DNA from: Candidatus Thiodiazotropha endoloripes
Lineage (GTDB): Bacteria; Pseudomonadota; Gammaproteobacteria; Chromatiales; Chromatiaceae
Assembly: GCF_001708965.1 (NCBI RefSeq)
Contig: NZ_LVJW01000003.1
Coordinates: 2,326,108 to 2,390,107 of the forward strand
DNA length: 64,000 nt
Direction of reading: 5' to 3'
Part shown: positions 11,051-19,754 of the stretch, in pieces
Layout of the letters: every line of letters begins with the position of its first letter
Numbering within the stretch: the first letter of the stretch is position 1
Made by a program: the position numbers and the translations under genes
Notes under the pieces: model-generated
Database searches by the model: none
What the model saw: the letters and a program-made list of their open reading frames with translations, nothing else
Told to the model about the DNA's origin: nothing

Positions 11051-11698
11051 TCAGGCACTACCCCAGATCAGACACTCGATCGGGGTCGGGTTGTAACCGT
11101 TACAGGGGTTGTTCAATTGAGGACAATTTGAAAGCAACACAATCACATCCATCTCGGCCCTGAGCTCCACATACTTTCCCGGGGCGGAGATACCGTCTTC
11201 AAAGGTCAATCCCCCTGCTGCGGTGACCGGCACATTCATAAAGAAATTGATGTTATGAGTGATATCTCGTTTGCTGATGCCATACTCGGGGTGTTCCGCC
11301 ACTGCCAGCATCCAGCTGTCACGACAAGCGTGCATGCAACGCTTCTCCAGATCGTAGCGCACAGTATTGCTTTCCGTGGCACAGGCACCACCAAGGGTAT
11401 CGTGACGGCCACAGGTATCGGCCACCACTTCCAGCATCACGTTATTCTCATTCGAGCGGAGTTTCGAACCGGCAGTCAGATAGACGTTACCCTGCTCCCT
11501 GATGGTATCCATCGCACTGTAGCGCTCTGCCGGATTATCGGCTGAATAGAACAGGGTATCCGCCGCCTGGTTACCTTCCAGATCGAGGATGCGAATCGTC
11601 TCACCCGCTTTGACGATGCCGATGAAATAGTCACCTGCATCAACCCGGGTTCTTCGGATTGCCTGCTGCGCCAACAGCTCTGACTCTTTGATCATCAT
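11051..11698 (-). CDS. DUF1989 protein, carboxyguanidine deiminase subunit (UAAP-type)
   Basis: A 215-residue DUF1989 protein, long named urea carboxylase-associated protein. Published work reassigns the pair found next to these carboxylases to carboxyguanidine deiminase (CgdAB), which converts carboxyguanidine to allophanate and ammonia. Visible features are [10 protein letters not shown], a cysteine/histidine-rich stretch ([14 protein letters not shown]) and a C-terminal [10 protein letters not shown] that resemble metal or active-site residues. The gene abuts the second DUF1989 gene directly and precedes the carboxylase by 86 bp. I cannot say which of CgdA or CgdB this is. Confidence 0.9.
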   Translation of the reverse strand: MMIKESELLAQQAIRRTRVDAGDYFIGIVKAGETIRILDLEGNQAADTLFYSADNPAERYSAMDTIREQGNVYLTAGSKLRSNENNVMLEVVADTCGRHDTLGGACATESNTVRYDLEKRCMHACRDSWMLAVAEHPEYGISKRDITHNINFFMNVPVTAAGGLTFEDGISAPGKYVELRAEMDVIVLLSNCPQLNNPCNGYNPTPIECLIWGSA

Positions 11699-12433
11699 CT
11701 ACTCTCCAATGCCGATATGATAGAGGGAGTTATTCTGAAATCCCCGGGTATTTTCCGCCCTGAAGTGCATGCAGTAGTCATCCGGTTGCACTGCTTCGGC
11801 AACCCCCAGTTCGATCTGCACCCTGCTTTGCGGATAGTCTGTCGAACGGTTCATCGGGTGTGGACAGGTGTGCATCATGACAAGTGTGTCCATCTCGAAG
11901 CGCAGAGTCACCTGATCACCCGCCTGGCTGTGATCAGCGGCCAGTTGCAGATTACCCTCATCGTTGACCATTACTTTGCTGAACCAGTTGATGTTGGCAG
12001 CAAGGTCTGCCGCACTGAGGCCATACTTGGCCAGCTCCACCAGAAAGGCATCATGGCCGTTCTGTTTCCAATCGTTGCGGTCGTGTTGATAATCCCTTGT
12101 ACCCCACAGGCTCTCAACATGTGAGGCATGGGAGTTTCCGGCAACTGTCTCATGCCAACCCAGGCTGTCTTCCACGATAGAAGCAAAGATTCTCCCCATA
12201 TCCGAATAGAGACAGTTGCCTCTGGTCAACTTAAAGGTATGTTGGCATTTCAGGGTGTCCGGTGCGTTGTATCGCTCCAGAAGATTCTCCGGATTGTAGA
12301 AGAGCATTCCCAGATTGGCTGCGCCTTTTATATCGGTCAGCCGCATGATGCTGCCTCGGCGTACACGTAGCGACCAATGGGCCCCGCCAGGTAGTTCCGT
12401 TGTATAGTCAATCGACTTGATCATATCGCTCAT
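11699..12433 (-). CDS. DUF1989 protein, second carboxyguanidine deiminase subunit
   Basis: A 244-residue DUF1989 paralogue of the next gene, with matching segments: GAANLGMLFYNPENLLERYNAPDTLK, ending CPHPMNRSTDYPQSRVQIE. The active-site-like cysteines seen in the partner (DTCGRH) are replaced here by DSLGWHETV, so the two subunits are not equivalent and one may be structural. It lies 13 bp after the ABC ATPase gene and ends exactly where the partner begins. The role follows the CgdAB pairing known from guanidine-degradation operons. Confidence 0.88.
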   Translation of the reverse strand: MSDMIKSIDYTTELPGGAHWSLRVRRGSIMRLTDIKGAANLGMLFYNPENLLERYNAPDTLKCQHTFKLTRGNCLYSDMGRIFASIVEDSLGWHETVAGNSHASHVESLWGTRDYQHDRNDWKQNGHDAFLVELAKYGLSAADLAANINWFSKVMVNDEGNLQLAADHSQAGDQVTLRFEMDTLVMMHTCPHPMNRSTDYPQSRVQIELGVAEAVQPDDYCMHFRAENTRGFQNNSLYHIGIGE

Positions 12434-12446
12434 ATTGATCTCTCCA

Positions 12447-13253
12447 CTAACCTGCTTGAGCCGGTATCGGTCTCAAGTGGTCGTCGATCTGTTGATAGGT
12501 TGTTTGATCCATATGCCCTACCGGCAGATCATAGGTAATCACGGCACCGTACCTTTGCGGAGCCTGGGGATCATGTCTCAGCTTGTCGAACACCCACAAC
12601 CGGGTGCCCAGATAGAAACCCTCTTTCAGGTCATGGGTAACCATGAAGACGGTCAGTTTGTGTTCACTCCAGAGGTTCAACACCAGGTCGTGCATATCCG
12701 ACCGGATACCTGGATCGAGGGCACCGAAAGACTCATCCAGCAACAGTATCCGAGGCTTACCCAGCAGTGCCTGGGCAAGCGCCAGACGCTGCCTCATACC
12801 ACCGGAGAGTTCATGGGGATACTTCTTCAACGCCTGACTGAGACCGACCTGTTCGAGTATCGACTCGGCCGCCTCACGGGCTGCGCTTCGCCCCGAACCA
12901 AACAGATAACCGGTTATACCTGGACGTTGAAAGCCACAGGTCGCCATCACATTCTCCAACACGGTCATATGCGGAAATACCGAGTATTGCTGGAACACAA
13001 TACCCCGATCCGATCCCGCTTCATTCGGGATCGGTTTACCGTCGAGCAGTATCTCGCCTTTGGAGGGCTGTTCGGTGCCCAGCAACATATTCAAAAAGGT
13101 ACTCTTGCCGCAACCCGAGGCACCAACCAGGGTGACGAACTCCCCCTCATCGACAGTTTTGTTGAGACGTTCCAATACGATGTTGTCGTCATACTGCTTC
13201 CATACCTGGTTCACCTGAATCATCGGTTTGGAATCTTGATCGGTTTCACTCAT
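12447..13253 (-). CDS. ABC transporter ATP-binding protein (NitT/TauT type)
   Basis: A 268-residue ATPase subunit. Walker A is GASGCGKSTF, the signature LSGGMRQRLALA, Walker B ILLLDESFGALD, and the switch His lies in FMVTHDLKEG. It overlaps the permease gene by 4 bp. With the permease and binding protein it forms an importer at the cytoplasmic membrane. The operon and its riboswitch suggest guanidine or a guanidino compound as substrate. The family otherwise imports nitrate, taurine or similar small molecules. Confidence 0.93.
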   Translation of the reverse strand: MSETDQDSKPMIQVNQVWKQYDDNIVLERLNKTVDEGEFVTLVGASGCGKSTFLNMLLGTEQPSKGEILLDGKPIPNEAGSDRGIVFQQYSVFPHMTVLENVMATCGFQRPGITGYLFGSGRSAAREAAESILEQVGLSQALKKYPHELSGGMRQRLALAQALLGKPRILLLDESFGALDPGIRSDMHDLVLNLWSEHKLTVFMVTHDLKEGFYLGTRLWVFDKLRHDPQAPQRYGAVITYDLPVGHMDQTTYQQIDDHLRPIPAQAG

Positions 13254-14071
13254 GACTTACCTCCCTGCACATACCAAGGAAAGAGTTTTTTCGTCAGCTC
13301 CCGCAGACTCACATCGATGAGAAATGCGAGGATGGTTATCCAGGCCACATAGGGAAGAATCACATCCATCGCCATGTAACGCCTTACCAGGAAGATCCGA
13401 TACCCCAGACCGTCTGTTGCAGCGACCGCTTCCGCAGCGATCAGAAACAGCCAGCCTGCACCGAGAGACAAGCGCACCGCATCGAAAAGTTTTGGCATGA
13501 TCTGGGGCAGCAGCACCCGAATCATGATCTGCGAGGTATTGGCACCCAGTGACTGGGCCTTTACCAACTGTTCGAAGGGAATCTCCTGAGTGCGTCGTTG
13601 AATGTCCCGGGCGATGAAAGGTGTGATGCCGAGGGCGATCAACACCACTTTGGAGAGCTCGCCGAGACCGAAAACAATGAACAGAATCGGCAGAATCGCC
13701 AGCGGTGGTATCAGGGAGACCACAGTCAGCAATGGCGAAAGGGAGGCAGCGATCATCGGCAGTGCACCGGTCACCAGACCGATCAGCAACCCAAGCATTG
13801 CCGCAATCAGGATTCCCAAAGCGAGACGGGTCAGACTGCTGGCGGTATCCTGCCAGAACAGATACTCGCCGGATCGTTTGCTGGGCTCGAAGGCCATCCG
13901 TTCCAGACCATCGGCAATCTGACTCATGCTGGGTAACAGTTTGTCATTCGGATTCACTTCCAGACGGGCATCCGAACCCATCACATAGAGCAGGATCAAA
14001 AGCACAAAGGGTGCGATACCCAATAACAGCTTGAATGCCCTGCCCGGGTGTTGATTGATGAATTTCTTCAT
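13250..14071 (-). CDS. ABC transporter permease (NitT/TauT type)
   Basis: A 273-residue inner-membrane permease of the BPD_transp_1 family. A first membrane segment (LLLGIAPFVLLILLYVMG) is followed by several hydrophobic helices. The EAA-like coupling loop is near EQLVKAQSLGANTSQIMIRVLLPQIMP. The stop overlaps the ATPase start. A 219-bp spacer with a perfect hairpin separates it from the binding-protein gene upstream, which could lower expression relative to that gene. Confidence 0.93.
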   Translation of the reverse strand: MKKFINQHPGRAFKLLLGIAPFVLLILLYVMGSDARLEVNPNDKLLPSMSQIADGLERMAFEPSKRSGEYLFWQDTASSLTRLALGILIAAMLGLLIGLVTGALPMIAASLSPLLTVVSLIPPLAILPILFIVFGLGELSKVVLIALGITPFIARDIQRRTQEIPFEQLVKAQSLGANTSQIMIRVLLPQIMPKLFDAVRLSLGAGWLFLIAAEAVAATDGLGYRIFLVRRYMAMDVILPYVAWITILAFLIDVSLRELTKKLFPWYVQGGKS

Positions 14072-14205
14072 AGGGTTTCTCTAAACAAACTCCACCGGCC
14101 AGCCTGCATGCAAAGCTTTGGCATTGAGCGTCCAATGGTAATAAAAGAGGATGAAATCTCTGCAACAATCGACCAGCTTCAGGCTGCAATGATTAATTCA
14201 CTCAT

Positions 14206-14233
14206 CGACATCCCGGCCTTTGCCGGGATGTCG
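14206..14233 (-). other. Perfect inverted repeat inside the guanidine operon
   Basis: CGACATCCCGGC and its exact complement form a 12-bp stem with a 4-base loop, between the binding-protein gene and the permease gene. No T-tract follows on the minus strand. It fits an mRNA-stabilising or partial-termination hairpin that would keep the binding protein in excess over the membrane subunits. Confidence 0.75.
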
Positions 14234-14290
14234 AATCAAAACTGCATTGCCCGAGTCAACTGATGGTTTGCTAAATCTAACAATATCCAG

Positions 14291-15331
14291 TTAGAGCTTG
14301 CCTTCCGCAGCCATGGTCATGTAGCTGGGGTCAAAGCGGAACTTGATATTGCCTTTATCACCGAAGGTGCCGGCAGGCATCTCGATACCGATAAAACCCG
14401 CATCCGGCGCACCGTCACCCAACAGGCCATGATCGAAGGAGAAGTTGGCGACATGCTCCATGGTGGCCAGCAGTTTTTCACTGTTGGTGAGATCCAGGGC
14501 CGCCGCCGGGGTATAGAACATCTCGGTACTGGCCAGTTGTGCTTCATAGCCTGCCAGGTCGGTACCGGATGCGCTTGCCATATGGGTTTTTGCATCGACG
14601 CCAGCCTTATCAGAGCCACTCATGACAGACATGATTTCATACCAGGCTCCCACCAGCGCCTTACCCAGTTTCGGGTTAGCCTTGAGCGTTTCGGTATTGA
14701 TTACCAGCAGATCGATAATCTCACCCGGAATCATGGAGGAGTCGAACACCTTGGTGCTGTTCGGCATTGATGTGATCTCACTCAGCAAGGGATTCCAAGT
14801 GGCAACGGCGGTGACATCATCGGTGCCGTAGATGGCAACCATATCCGCATCGGAGGTATTCACCACGGTGAGGTCCTTTTCACTCAGACCGACACTCTCA
14901 AGACCACGGGCCAACAGATAGTGTGAGACACTCAACTCCACCAGGTTAACCTGCTGACCTTTGATATCCGCCAGCTTGTCCTTGCCCTTCAGCACCACCC
15001 CGTCGTTACCGTTGGAAAAGTCGCCTACCACCAGTGCGGTACTGTCCACACCACCGGCAGCCGGAATGGTCAGGGCATCCATGTTGGTCATGGTACAGGC
15101 GTCGAACTCACCCGCTGTGTATTGATTGATCGATTCGATATAGTCATTGATCTGCACCACTTCGATATCGATGCCATATTTATCAGCCCATTTGTTGACA
15201 ATCCCCTGCTCAGCCCCATAGGCCCAGGGCATCCAGCCTACGTAGATCGACCAGCATATTTTGAAACTATCAGCGGCCTGAGCCACAGAGCTAAGAGAAA
15301 GTGCGAGAATTAATGCGGCAAAACGTTTCAT
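14291..15331 (-). CDS. ABC transporter periplasmic binding protein, putative guanidine binder
   Basis: A 346-residue NitT/TauT-type solute-binding protein. Residues 1-19 are a clear Sec signal peptide (MKRFAALILALSLSSVAQA, cut before ADSFK). The mature part starts FKICWSIYVGWMPWAYGAEQG, typical of the family's first lobe. It is the first gene after the guanidine-I riboswitch. Its ribosome binding site GAGAGG (15338-15343) is complementary to a segment of the riboswitch. Family and export are certain. The ligand is inferred from context. Confidence 0.93.
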   Translation of the reverse strand: MKRFAALILALSLSSVAQAADSFKICWSIYVGWMPWAYGAEQGIVNKWADKYGIDIEVVQINDYIESINQYTAGEFDACTMTNMDALTIPAAGGVDSTALVVGDFSNGNDGVVLKGKDKLADIKGQQVNLVELSVSHYLLARGLESVGLSEKDLTVVNTSDADMVAIYGTDDVTAVATWNPLLSEITSMPNSTKVFDSSMIPGEIIDLLVINTETLKANPKLGKALVGAWYEIMSVMSGSDKAGVDAKTHMASASGTDLAGYEAQLASTEMFYTPAAALDLTNSEKLLATMEHVANFSFDHGLLGDGAPDAGFIGIEMPAGTFGDKGNIKFRFDPSYMTMAAEGKL

Positions 15332-15390
15332 GAAGAACCTCTCAGTTACATCTGTCTACACGGAGCACCCTTGGCAGTCAGACCAAGCAA

Positions 15391-15517
15391 GTCTCCCGGG
15401 CTTTTATCCCGCCGTGTAACCCATACCCTGCACTGAGAGGGAGAGGTCGAACGCTCTTGGACCAGGCATCGCAGCTCACCACCTTGTCTGGTATTGAGCC
15501 GGATCGGAACCCTAGCT
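15391..15517 (-). promoter_or_regulatory. Guanidine-I (ykkC subtype 1) riboswitch
   Basis: Read on the minus strand, the leader shows the conserved ykkC blocks in order: CTAGGGTTCCG (15505-15515), CTGGTCC followed by AAGAG, ACACGG (15412-15417), and GCGGGATAAAAGCCCGGGAG ending near 15392. These match the guanidinium-sensing guanidine-I aptamer. It lies about 60 nt before the ATG of the ABC binding-protein gene. No terminator with a U-tract follows, so translational control is more likely. The 9-nt segment 15432-15440 is the exact complement of the Shine-Dalgarno region 15338-15346, and ACACGG is complementary to 15358-15363. Confidence 0.93.
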
Positions 15518-15574
15518 TTCTATTTCGGTTAAATTGTATTGTCCTGATAACAAGGGCACGGACGCAAACTACTT

Positions 15575-15590
15575 TGCAAAACCCAGGCCA
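15575..15590 (-). promoter_or_regulatory. Sigma-54 promoter of the guanidine operon
   Basis: The minus strand reads TGGCCTG-GGTT-TTGCA, with GG and GC separated by exactly 10 bases. This matches the sigma-54 consensus except at two positions of the -24 block. Predicted transcription start is near 15563, about 45 nt before the riboswitch. Sigma-54 needs an activator; NtrC-like half-sites lie about 100 bp upstream. Confidence 0.75.
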
Positions 15591-15664
15591 ATGAAACTAA
15601 TTGACCAATATTCAATACTTTAACCAAAACAACATCAAATCCCCGATCGCTTCATCCTTGGAAC

Positions 15665-15713
15665 ACGAAGCAGAATGGTGCACGCTGGCAACCGCTTCGC
15701 ACCAAAAACACGC
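15665..15713 (-). promoter_or_regulatory. NtrC-like half-sites upstream of the sigma-54 promoter
   Basis: Two 17-bp elements lie 32 bp apart start to start. The first is CGAAGCA-GAA-TGGTGCA (15665-15681), with a perfect right half of the NtrC consensus TGCACCA-N3-TGGTGCA. The second is CGCACCA-AAA-ACACGCA (15697-15713), with a nearly perfect left half. They centre about 110 and 142 bp upstream of the predicted start. Each has only one strong half, so binding is plausible but unproven. Confidence 0.45.
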
Positions 15714-16335
15714 AGCCGAAACAGTCGAGCGTCACAGCGTTCTCATTGATTTACGTTAAAATGACAGATGGCAGACATCGGAATCTGTTACCGGACATCC
15801 AGGGAGCAATGACGGCTCATGAGGATATCTGTAACCTTATGTCACTCCGTTAATTCAAATAGGTCCACTCACGATCAGGCTGACTCTATCCGTTACCTGA
15901 TCGAGCACTATCCTGGTAACCATTAAGATCTTGCCTTTGGCGATGACGAATCGGTCTACCCCGGCAGCGGTGAGCGACAATCGAGAGTCTGGAGGCCGGA
16001 TGGTATTGCAGACCCTGCCTGGTTCAGTCTGATCAATGATCATCCATACCGCTTTTTTGCTGGGCACAGAAACAGATCCAGCAAGGCGCATTAGATTCGT
16101 GTTAGCAGGTCCTAAAATCGTAGCCCTCAAAGTTGCCGGGCGATTGTTGTTCAATAAGGAGATCGAAATTTAGTGGATCAAGCAGTGATTTGCCGCATAT
16201 AAACACGAATCACCACGACTTTCGCGCCACTATAGCGAATGGAGAAATATCTGTCAGGCAGGTCTGGTCGAATGTGGGAACAACAGAGTTTAAGCCTTAT
16301 CAAACTACCAAACCTGTGGTAATTGATCACCCATC
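15714..16335. other. Stretch without a supported gene
   Basis: The part nearest the guanidine promoter is upstream regulatory DNA. A 99-codon frame on the minus strand (15855-16154) has a plausible start but no recognisable domain and no clear ribosome binding site. I do not call it. No RNA gene or repeat was seen. Confidence 0.4.
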
Positions 16336-17301
16336 ATGAATTTTACTCGAATCTCACAGCATAAATTTAGAAACTTCCTGCAGACATTACTGTTGCTTGG
16401 CGGCATGTCTCTGTTGTTGGCGCTCTGTGTGGAACTGCTGTTTGGGCAGGAGTTATGGCTATGGGTATTCATCGGCACTACTGTGATCATCTTTGCCCTG
16501 CCGGACATGTCTCCACGCTGGTTGCTGCATCTCTATCAGGCCAGACCGATCAGCCCCGATCAGGCGCCACAACTCTGGATGGTCATTGAAGAGTTGAGCC
16601 GCCGCGCCAAGCTTAAATCCATCCCCACCCTTTACTGGATACCCAGTAAAACCACCAATGCCTTCAGCGTGGGTCGGACAAATCAAACCGCGATTGCGCT
16701 GACTGACGGACTTTTGGAACTGCTCTCGATGCGCGAGCTGATCGCGGTACTGGCCCATGAAACCGCCCACCTTGCAAATAACGATATCCGACTGATGAAT
16801 ATTGCCGATCTGATCAGCCGGCTGACCCATCTGATGTCAAGCTTGGGAATCATCTTACTGCTGATTACATTTCCCTTGTTGTTCCTTGGCTATACCCCCT
16901 TCTCCCTGCGGGGCATACTGCTGCTGATTGTCTCCCCCTCTCTGAGCGCCGTGATGCAACTCGGTCTCTCCAGAATACGGGAATTCGATGCCGACCTGTT
17001 GGCTGCTGAATTGACAGGTGACCCGGCGGGATTGGCCAATGCCTTGAACAAAATCGCCTATCCCCATGGCAGGTTCTGGCAAAAGCTGCTCCTTCCTGGG
17101 TACCGGAGACCGGAGCCGTCACTCTTGCGCACACATCCCGAACCCGGAGAACGCATTGATCGACTGCTCGAATTAGGAGACAGATCAGATAGCTACACCA
17201 CTCCTATGGAAGATCTCCCTGATCAATCTGTAGAGCTGCCGACCAGCTACACAACCAGGCTTTCGCCAGGACACCGAACAATATTCCGTATCTGGCGCTA
17301 A
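16336..17301 (+). CDS. M48-family (HtpX-like) membrane zinc metalloprotease
   Basis: A 321-residue peptidase M48 protein. Two N-terminal membrane helices (about residues 15-58) precede the cytosolic catalytic part. The zinc motif HETAH lies in VLAHETAHLANND, about residue 140. A hydrophobic pair follows (about residues 165-200), and the third-ligand region is REFDADLLAAELTG. HtpX-type proteases act in membrane-protein quality control. It is somewhat longer than HtpX and diverges at the C terminus, so I give no gene name. It appears to be a single-gene unit. Confidence 0.88.
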   Translation: MNFTRISQHKFRNFLQTLLLLGGMSLLLALCVELLFGQELWLWVFIGTTVIIFALPDMSPRWLLHLYQARPISPDQAPQLWMVIEELSRRAKLKSIPTLYWIPSKTTNAFSVGRTNQTAIALTDGLLELLSMRELIAVLAHETAHLANNDIRLMNIADLISRLTHLMSSLGIILLLITFPLLFLGYTPFSLRGILLLIVSPSLSAVMQLGLSRIREFDADLLAAELTGDPAGLANALNKIAYPHGRFWQKLLLPGYRRPEPSLLRTHPEPGERIDRLLELGDRSDSYTTPMEDLPDQSVELPTSYTTRLSPGHRTIFRIWR

Positions 17302-17669
17302 AATCCGCCAGCCGCCCTATCATCATGGTGAAATTTCTGACATTATCCTGGCAGTTAGATCCATGTGCCGCATTAACAGGCACTCAACCGACCGCATCAA
17401 AAGCTTTGGTTACTGCAGAAAATGGATGAACGGCTATTTGAGCCAGACCAGGACCCCAACAAGGATTATTTATAGATACAGGATCAGGGCACTGCTGCAC
17501 CATGCCGCAGATTGGCTACCATCCAGCGAATCAGCAAGCTGGAACTCTTTATGGTACAGAATCCTTGGGGGTGGTAGACCAGGAATGATCAGCTCATCTG
17601 CCCGGTAGGAAACAATTCGCCAACACTCAGCGAACAGCTGTTGAGTATAAAAATAAAGCAATAGTAAAG
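17302..17669. other. Intergenic stretch, nothing recognised
   Basis: About 370 bp between the protease gene and the GGDEF-EAL gene. An 81-codon frame inside it has no recognisable domain. No terminator or repeat is evident. Confidence 0.4.
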
Positions 17670-19646
17670 ATGACTGAATATACCGACCCGTCACTCAGCG
17701 ATCCACCCGATTTTGCAGCTCGCCTCAGGGAGAATCAGGTAGAGTTGTCTTTTACCGGATTACCCGCCTCGCTGAGCGCGATCATGATCAACACCACCGT
17801 TATCGTGATTGCCCAGTGGTCCGTGATTCAATGGCAGATTCTGCTTGGCTGGTTTACCGGCATGCTCGGTTTAAGCCTCTATCGATACTACACCTACCGT
17901 GTCTATCAAGCCCGAAAATCCACTGAGGGCTCCCTCAAGATCTGGCGGAAACGAGCCATTGCAGGCACGCTGGCTTCAGGTGCCATCTGGGGATCCGCTG
18001 CATTTCTACTGGTCCCTTTGGGAGAGCAGTCTTTCCATCAAACCATAATCATAGCCAGTCTGATCGGTATGGCCGCAGGCGGTGTGATAACTCAAGCGGC
18101 CCTGCTACCCGCCTCTCTGGGTTACATGTTACTGGTAATCATCCCATTGATCATCAGACTCTTCACCCTCGGTGGGCCGGCCAATCTCGGCCTGGGCTTC
18201 ATGCTTTGTATCTATGTCATCGTGATGGCTTCAGGTGCGATCAGTATCAATCGGAATTTATCCGATTCCCTGGCGATGAACATCAGACAGCGCCACTCCC
18301 GTAAGATCATCGAACACCTCGCCTACCATGATGCACTCACCAATCTGCCGAATCGACGTCTGCTGACCGAACGCCTGAGCAAGGATATTGCACGCTCGAT
18401 CCATCATTCCCATATCGGAGCTTTGATCTATCTGGATCTGGATAATTTCAAAACCCTCAATGATTCCATGGGACACCAGCTAGGCGATGAACTGCTCAAG
18501 CAGATGGCACTCCGATTGAACAGTTGTCTGAGCGATGAGGTTACGGCCACCCGTCTCGGAGGAGATGAATTCGTGCTGCTGATGCCGGAACTGGCCGACC
18601 AGGAGAGTGAAGCTCTCAGGTTGGCCGAACTGACGATCAAAAAGGTTCAGGAAGCCCTCGCACGCCCATTTCCACTTGGCGGCAGGGAGATTCACATGTC
18701 GGCAAGTCTCGGGATTGCTCTGTTTCCACTGCATGGAGACAACGCCGATGACCTGCTGAAACGGGCGGATTTTGCGATGTACCGGGCAAAAGCCATTGGC
18801 CGCAATACAATGAGCCTCTATGATCCGGAGATGCAGGAACAGGCCCATCTGCTGATGACCCTGGAACAGGGTTTGCGCAATGCCCTGAGGAATGATGGTC
18901 TGGTTATCCACTATCAGCCTTTTATCAGTATCGATGGAGCGGTGATCGGCGCTGAAGCCCTGGTCCGCTGGCACCACCCACAGGATGGCCTGGTGGCGCC
19001 TGACAGCTTTATCGAGCATGCAGAGCAGAGCGGCCTGATCATCGAGCTGGGCAAACAGGTGTTGGAAATGGTCTGCCAGCACCTCAACAGACTGGCCGAT
19101 TCAGGTCTGTTGACAGATCAATTCAAAATCTCAATCAATGTCAGTCCACTGCAGTTTGCCGATCGTAATTTTGTCACGGATATCCAGACCACCATAAGCC
19201 GTTACGGCATCGAAGCGAAACATCTGTTACTTGAAATCACTGAAAACGCCCTGCTGCCTGACTGGGGAGAGACAATCTGTAAGCTGCAACAGCTGCGTGA
19301 GGCGAATTTCACCCTGGCAATCGATGATTTCGGCAGTGGTCAATCCTCTCTCGCCTATATCAAAAAACTGCCGATCGATCTGATCAAGATCGATCGGATA
19401 CTGGTCAAGGACATCACCCGGGAAAAGACCGATGCGGTGATCGTTGAAGGCACCATCGATATGGCCAGAAAGCTCGGTCTGAAAGTGGTTGCGGAGGGCG
19501 TTGAAGAGCAGTCGACCTTTGAGCTGCTGAAGCGTTATGCCTGCAATATCGTACAAGGCGATATGATTGCCAAACCGATGGATTTCGACAGGTTTATCGT
19601 TTTTTGCCAGCAACCGGACATAAAGGTTGCCGACACCGCAACCTGA
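17670..19646 (+). CDS. Membrane GGDEF-EAL protein (c-di-GMP turnover)
   Basis: 658 residues. About six membrane helices lie in residues 30-195 (MASE-like sensor). A GGDEF domain spans about 215-375, with the intact motif LGGDEFVLL, and an EAL domain about 390-640, with GAEALVRW and the catalytic stretch IDDFGSGQSS. Both active sites look intact, so it could be bifunctional or switch between synthesis and hydrolysis of c-di-GMP. No partner gene is adjacent and the ligand of the membrane region is unknown. Confidence 0.93.
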   Translation: MTEYTDPSLSDPPDFAARLRENQVELSFTGLPASLSAIMINTTVIVIAQWSVIQWQILLGWFTGMLGLSLYRYYTYRVYQARKSTEGSLKIWRKRAIAGTLASGAIWGSAAFLLVPLGEQSFHQTIIIASLIGMAAGGVITQAALLPASLGYMLLVIIPLIIRLFTLGGPANLGLGFMLCIYVIVMASGAISINRNLSDSLAMNIRQRHSRKIIEHLAYHDALTNLPNRRLLTERLSKDIARSIHHSHIGALIYLDLDNFKTLNDSMGHQLGDELLKQMALRLNSCLSDEVTATRLGGDEFVLLMPELADQESEALRLAELTIKKVQEALARPFPLGGREIHMSASLGIALFPLHGDNADDLLKRADFAMYRAKAIGRNTMSLYDPEMQEQAHLLMTLEQGLRNALRNDGLVIHYQPFISIDGAVIGAEALVRWHHPQDGLVAPDSFIEHAEQSGLIIELGKQVLEMVCQHLNRLADSGLLTDQFKISINVSPLQFADRNFVTDIQTTISRYGIEAKHLLLEITENALLPDWGETICKLQQLREANFTLAIDDFGSGQSSLAYIKKLPIDLIKIDRILVKDITREKTDAVIVEGTIDMARKLGLKVVAEGVEEQSTFELLKRYACNIVQGDMIAKPMDFDRFIVFCQQPDIKVADTAT

Positions 19647-19754
19647 GGCTCCAGACAGCTCCGGAATGTTAAAAAAATTCTGCGATCGACCATATTGCAC
19701 CGCAAAAAAATGTTAGACTGTGGCCGGTTAGCATGGTAGCGAAGCGGAGAAACG

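Noticed and set aside
15855..16154. 99-codon frame on the minus strand
   Set aside because: No domain, no clear ribosome binding site and no neighbour in an operon. Kept as unexplained DNA.
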